Source of the DNA: an uncultured Gemmatimonadota bacterium
Lineage (GTDB): Bacteria; Gemmatimonadota; Gemmatimonadetes; Gemmatimonadales; Gemmatimonadaceae
NCBI GenBank assembly: GCA_903894655.1
Contig: CAITQY010000404.1
Span: forward strand, 1 to 9,139
Reading direction: 5' to 3'
Length of the DNA stretch: 9,139 nucleotides
Positions 5,703 through 9,139 of the stretch are shown here, in pieces. Numbering within the stretch: the stretch's first letter is position 1; each line of letters starts with the position of its first letter. The position numbers and the translations under genes were made by a program. The notes beneath the pieces were generated by a model, which worked only from the letters and a program-made list of their open reading frames with translations, searched no databases and was not told where the DNA came from.

Positions 5703-7261
5703 CGCGCTCTGCTCGTGCCGTGGACGTGAGCGTCCTGCTCGACGCCTTGCGTGATGCCGGTCAGCTGGTATCGTCCGCCCCCGATCTGCCGGTGGCCGTC
5801 ACGGACGTCATCGACGACAGTCGGCGTGTGACACCGGGCTCGGCGTTTCTGGCGGTGAAGGGGGCCGCGCAGGACGGTCACGCCTGGCTTCCTGCGGCCA
5901 AGGCCAGTGGTGCCGCGCTCGCGCTGGTGGAAGACGCGGCGGCGGCTGAGGTCGCGGGCCTTCCGGCCATCGTCGTGCGTGATGGACGTCGTGCGGCGGC
6001 GGTGGCCGCGGCCGCCTTTCATGGGTGGCCGGCGCGTGAACTGACACTGGTGGGCGTGACCGGTACGAACGGCAAAACGACCACGGTTGGTCTGTTGCGT
6101 CATCTGCTCGATTCCCCCGAGCGTCCAGCCGCGTCGATCGGCACCCTCGGGGTGTTGCTCGGCAGCGAGGGCGACAGCATGCCCGGCGGCAGTGGACTCA
6201 CCACGCCGGGCCCCGTCGAGTTACAGCGCTTGCTGCGCGAACTCGTGGATCGCGGCGTGCGCACGGTCACGATGGAGGTGTCGTCGCACTCGCTCGATCA
6301 GCGACGGGTGGACGGCCTGTCGTTCGCCGCGGCGGTGTTCACCAATCTCACGCGCGATCATCTCGACTATCACGGCACGATGGAGGCCTATCGCGCCGCC
6401 AAGTTGCGGCTCGTGGGGCTGTTGGCGCGCGATGGCGTCGCGTTGTTCAATGCCGATGATCCGTCGTGGCGCGGGGTCACCAACGCGCCCACGTCGTGGA
6501 CCTTCGGCACCGATTCTGGCGCCGACCTCTCGGCGCGCGATGTCACCTTCAGCAGTGACGGCAGCCGTTTCGTCCTCGTGTCGCCGCATGGCGCGCAATC
6601 GGTAGCGTTGCCGCTCATCGGTGACTTCAATATCGCCAACGCGCTCGGGGCCGCCGCGGTGGCGCTGGCTTTAGGGATGCCGATCGCTGACGTCGCCCAG
6701 CGGTTGTCCGTGGCACCGCAGGTGCCGGGACGGCTGGAACGGGTGTACACCGCGCCCACCGTGCTGCGTGACTACGCGCATACACCCGACGCGCTCGATC
6801 GCGCGCTGCGGGCCGTGCGCCCGTTCACGCGACAGAGCGACGGCTCGGCCAGCCGCCTGATCGTCGTGTTCGGCTGCGGCGGCGACCGTGATCGCGGCAA
6901 GCGTCCCGAGATGGGTCGCATCGCCGAAGCGTTGGCGGACGTCGCGATCGTGACCAGCGACAATCCGCGCACGGAAGATCCCGATCGCATCCTCGACGAT
7001 ATTGAGGCCGGCATGACGCGGCGCGATCATGTGCGGGTGGTCGATCGTCGCGAGGCGATTGCCCATGCCGTGCGCATGGCCACTCCGCACGATGTCATCG
7101 TACTGGCCGGCAAGGGACACGAAACCTATCAGATCCGTGGCACCACGTCGTATCCGTTCGATGAACGGGAGATCGTGAACGACTTGATGGCCGAGGGCAT
7201 GACGACGCTCACGGCTACGGTGTCGCCTGTCCTTCCCAACCGTCCGCCCCATTCTGCGTGA
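5699..7261 (+). CDS. murE: UDP-MurNAc-L-Ala-D-Glu:meso-diaminopimelate ligase
   Basis: Cytoplasmic ATP-dependent Mur ligase that adds the third residue of the peptidoglycan stem peptide. It has 520 residues in three domains: a UDP-MurNAc-binding N-domain (about 1-115), a central ATPase domain and a C-terminal amino-acid-binding domain (about 343-500). The P-loop is TGTNGKTTT (121-129). TTPGP (168-172), EVSSHSLDQ (193-201) and TNLTRDHLDYHG (215-226) are substrate-site motifs. K235 in YRAAKLRL is in the position of the carbamylated lysine. GRLE (344-347), DYAHTPDAL (358-366) and FGCGGDRDRGKR (391-402) follow. DNPR at 421-424 is the signature of meso-diaminopimelate rather than lysine specificity. 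The last 20 or so residues, after FDERE and NDLMAEG, form a Pro/Thr-rich tail beyond the usual end. It starts with GTG, overlapping the ftsI stop, with a good Shine-Dalgarno. Confidence 0.97.
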   Translation: MTRSARAVDVSVLLDALRDAGQLVSSAPDLPVAVTDVIDDSRRVTPGSAFLAVKGAAQDGHAWLPAAKASGAALALVEDAAAAEVAGLPAIVVRDGRRAAAVAAAAFHGWPARELTLVGVTGTNGKTTTVGLLRHLLDSPERPAASIGTLGVLLGSEGDSMPGGSGLTTPGPVELQRLLRELVDRGVRTVTMEVSSHSLDQRRVDGLSFAAAVFTNLTRDHLDYHGTMEAYRAAKLRLVGLLARDGVALFNADDPSWRGVTNAPTSWTFGTDSGADLSARDVTFSSDGSRFVLVSPHGAQSVALPLIGDFNIANALGAAAVALALGMPIADVAQRLSVAPQVPGRLERVYTAPTVLRDYAHTPDALDRALRAVRPFTRQSDGSASRLIVVFGCGGDRDRGKRPEMGRIAEALADVAIVTSDNPRTEDPDRILDDIEAGMTRRDHVRVVDRREAIAHAVRMATPHDVIVLAGKGHETYQIRGTTSYPFDEREIVNDLMAEGMTTLTATVSPVLPNRPPHSA

Positions 7262-8667
7262 CCGCCTTCTCCACTGCCGGTACCGCGTTCAGCGCGATCG
7301 CCGCCGTCTCGCCTGATCACGCCCATCCGTACTGGACCTTCGAGCGCGTGGCCGACGCGCTAGGCACCGGGCCACGGATCCCCCGGCCGCTCGCCGGCGT
7401 GTCTACCGACACGCGGGCGATCGCGCGCGGCGATGTCTTCGTGGCACTCGTGGGTGAGCGTTTCGATGCGCACGATTTTCTGGCCACCGCGCGTGATGCC
7501 GGTGCCGCCGCGTTCGTGGTGAGTGATGCCACCAAGGCGGCGGGACTTGGCGTGCCCACGTACGTGGTGTCGGATACGCTGGTGGCGCTCGGACAGCTCG
7601 CCACCGCCTGGCGCCGCGCCTGGGGGCGCACTGTGATCGCGGTGGCCGGATCGAACGGCAAAACCAGCACCAAGGAGCTGCTCAAGGCCGCGTTCTCACG
7701 CACGCTGGTGGTGCATGCCACCAAGGGGAATCTCAACAACCTCATCGGCGTGCCGCTCACCCTGCTGTCGATTCCCTCCGAGGCGGAGGTCGCGATCGTC
7801 GAGGTGGGTACCAACACGCCGGGCGAGGTCGCCACGTTGCGGGCGATCACCGAGCCCGACATCGCGGTGCTGACCTCGATCGGGGAAGAGCATCTGGAAG
7901 GGCTCGGCGATTTGGCCGGCGTGCTGCGCGAAGAGAGTGAGATCTTTCGAGGCGTGACACTCGCCATCGTGCCGTCGGTGCATCCCGACGTCTGCGAGAT
8001 TGCCAAGGGCCGCGCGACGGCTGTCCTGACCGCCGGCCTTGAGGACGCCTCGATCACACCCACGGCATGGGGGCTCGATGCCGAAGGACGCCCGTGGCTC
8101 GACGTGGAAGGCGTGCATTTCACCTTGCCGCTGCGTGGCGCGCATCAGGCCGCGAACGCGATGCTCGCCATCGCCGCGGCGGGTGCGTGCGGCATCCCGT
8201 TGACCGATGCCGCTGTCGGGATGGCCGAGATGCCGGTCCCGAGCATGCGCGGTGCGTGGGAGCAACTTGGCGAGTTGATCCTCATCAATGACGCCTACAA
8301 TGCGAATCCTGCATCGATGCGTGCGGCGCTCGAGCTGCTCGGACGGGTAGGTTCAGGACAACAGCGCGTGGCGATTCTGGGTACCATGCGTGAACTCGGC
8401 GCGCAGGCGGCGTCGCAGCACCGTGCGGTGGCGAAGGCAGCGCTGGCGTCGGGGGCTGATCTGATTGTCGGGGTTGGTGATTTCGCGGCCGCCCTACGCG
8501 AGGTGGCTCCGTCCGATCCGCGCGTCGTCGCGACGCCGGATTTCGACGAACTGTGGACGCTCCTTGCTCCCCGGCTCGAACGCAACGCCATCGTACTGCT
8601 CAAGGGCTCCCGCGGGATGCGCCTCGAGCGGTTGGTTCCCACGCTTACGTTCTGGGCCACTGCCTAG
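7258..8667 (+). CDS. murF: UDP-MurNAc-tripeptide:D-alanyl-D-alanine ligase
   Basis: Cytoplasmic Mur ligase that attaches D-Ala-D-Ala to complete UDP-MurNAc-pentapeptide, the substrate of MraY. At 469 residues it is close to family length. Motifs in order are STDTRAIARGDVFVAL (49-64), the P-loop AGSNGKTSTKE (130-140), GNLNNLIGVPLTLL (157-170), VEVGTNTPGE (181-190), IGEEHLEGLG (208-217), INDAYNANPASM (343-354) and KGSRGMRLE (449-457). In the central domain the usual HNxxNA motif reads HQAANA (296-301), with Gln for the first Asn. The first 25 residues form an unconserved extension before the typical WTFERVADAL beginning. GTG at 7258 is the only start upstream of that point and overlaps the murE stop in GTGA. 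There is no Shine-Dalgarno, so coupled translation from murE is likely. The stop overlaps the mraY start (TAGTG). Confidence 0.97.
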   Translation: MTAFSTAGTAFSAIAAVSPDHAHPYWTFERVADALGTGPRIPRPLAGVSTDTRAIARGDVFVALVGERFDAHDFLATARDAGAAAFVVSDATKAAGLGVPTYVVSDTLVALGQLATAWRRAWGRTVIAVAGSNGKTSTKELLKAAFSRTLVVHATKGNLNNLIGVPLTLLSIPSEAEVAIVEVGTNTPGEVATLRAITEPDIAVLTSIGEEHLEGLGDLAGVLREESEIFRGVTLAIVPSVHPDVCEIAKGRATAVLTAGLEDASITPTAWGLDAEGRPWLDVEGVHFTLPLRGAHQAANAMLAIAAAGACGIPLTDAAVGMAEMPVPSMRGAWEQLGELILINDAYNANPASMRAALELLGRVGSGQQRVAILGTMRELGAQAASQHRAVAKAALASGADLIVGVGDFAAALREVAPSDPRVVATPDFDELWTLLAPRLERNAIVLLKGSRGMRLERLVPTLTFWATA

Positions 8668-9139
8668 TGCTCTACACTCTGCTCCAGCCGTTTGCGCGCG
8701 ATGTCCGCGTGCTCAACCTGCTCAACTACATCACGTTCCGGTCGGCGGCCGCGATTGTGTCGGCGCTGCTGCTCACGTTCGTGTTCGGTCCCATCATCAT
8801 TCGCCGGCTCCGCGCCATGGCGGTGCATCAAGTGGTGCGCGAGGGCACACCGGACACGCATGCCGGGAAGGGGACCACGCCCACCATGGGTGGCCTCATC
8901 ATTCTGGCGGCCACTTTCGTCCCGGTGCTGCTTTGGGCGCGCTTGAGCAACCGCTACGTGCTGCTGGCGATGGCGGTCACCGCGTGGATGGGAATGATCG
9001 GTTTTCTCGACGACTACCTGAAGCTCAAGCAGAAGCGGGAAGGGAAGAAGAACGAGGGACTCGTCGAGCGGTACAAGCTCGCCGGGCAGATCACCTGTGG
9101 ACTCGGGCTCGGGCTCATTCTGCTGCTGTTCCCCATTTC
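8667..9139 (+). CDS. mraY: Phospho-MurNAc-pentapeptide-transferase, 3' truncated by window edge
   Basis: MraY is an integral membrane enzyme that transfers phospho-MurNAc-pentapeptide from UDP to undecaprenyl phosphate, giving lipid I. Only the first 157 codons are present, of roughly 360 in the family; the frame is open at the edge. Visible are a first membrane segment (about 26-45), the VREGTPDTHAGKGTTPTMGG loop (57-76), a second segment (about 77-91), a third (about 97-113) and the catalytic aspartate pair in FLDDYLK. These are D115 and D116, the same numbers as in the E. coli enzyme. A loop with GLVERYKLAGQ (131-141) and the start of a further membrane segment follow. The loop between DDY and GL is about four residues longer than I recall for E. 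coli. The start is GTG, overlapping the murF TAG by one base, with no clear Shine-Dalgarno. Confidence 0.96.
   Translation, partial: MLYTLLQPFARDVRVLNLLNYITFRSAAAIVSALLLTFVFGPIIIRRLRAMAVHQVVREGTPDTHAGKGTTPTMGGLIILAATFVPVLLWARLSNRYVLLAMAVTAWMGMIGFLDDYLKLKQKREGKKNEGLVERYKLAGQITCGLGLGLILLLFPI

Noticed and set aside
71..9139. Mobile elements, CRISPR, tRNA, rRNA or a defence/novel system
   Set aside because: No terminal repeats, transposase, regularly spaced repeats, tRNA-like folds or unfamiliar multi-gene module was seen. The region is a conventional dcw cluster preceded by one TPR gene.

Overview
The window opens with 70 bases of Illumina P5 sequencing adapter, including an i5 index, so it is the start of an assembled contig and genuine genomic DNA begins at base 71. 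The remaining DNA is GC-rich and almost fully coding on the + strand. The gene set belongs to a diderm-type bacterium with meso-diaminopimelate peptidoglycan, because MurE carries the DNPR signature. Overall composition, the TolB-like/TPR secreted protein and the FtsI with a C-terminal PASTA domain fit Gemmatimonadota (Gemmatimonas-like). That placement rests on remembered family character, not on a search, and is only moderately certain.

Layout: 1-70 is adapter. 71-291 is non-coding, with two small inverted repeats and, at its end, the ribosome binding site of the first gene. 292-1995 encodes a secreted TPR protein and is followed by a strong intrinsic terminator at 2015-2055. 2056-2201 is a short intergenic region with a candidate promoter, a palindrome inside that promoter's spacer and an 11-codon mini-ORF. 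From 2202 to the end runs the division and cell wall (dcw) cluster in classical order: rsmH, ftsL, ftsI, murE, murF, mraY. mraY is cut off by the window edge. No mraZ precedes rsmH here.

The dcw genes are packed as one transcription unit. Four of the five internal junctions overlap by 1 or 4 bases (TGATG, GTGA, GTGA, TAGTG), and the fifth has a 7-base gap. Four of the six genes start with GTG. Most starts lack a clear Shine-Dalgarno, which suggests translational coupling. MurE and MurF add meso-DAP and D-Ala-D-Ala to the UDP-MurNAc peptide, and MraY transfers the product to undecaprenyl phosphate to make lipid I. FtsI cross-links septal peptidoglycan and FtsL is part of the divisome that activates it. 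RsmH methylates 16S rRNA.

I found no mobile element, tRNA, rRNA, CRISPR array or defence system, and no evidence of an undescribed system. The points most worth a second look are the adapter contamination, the mini-ORF and palindrome at the head of the dcw operon, and a few family-motif variants.
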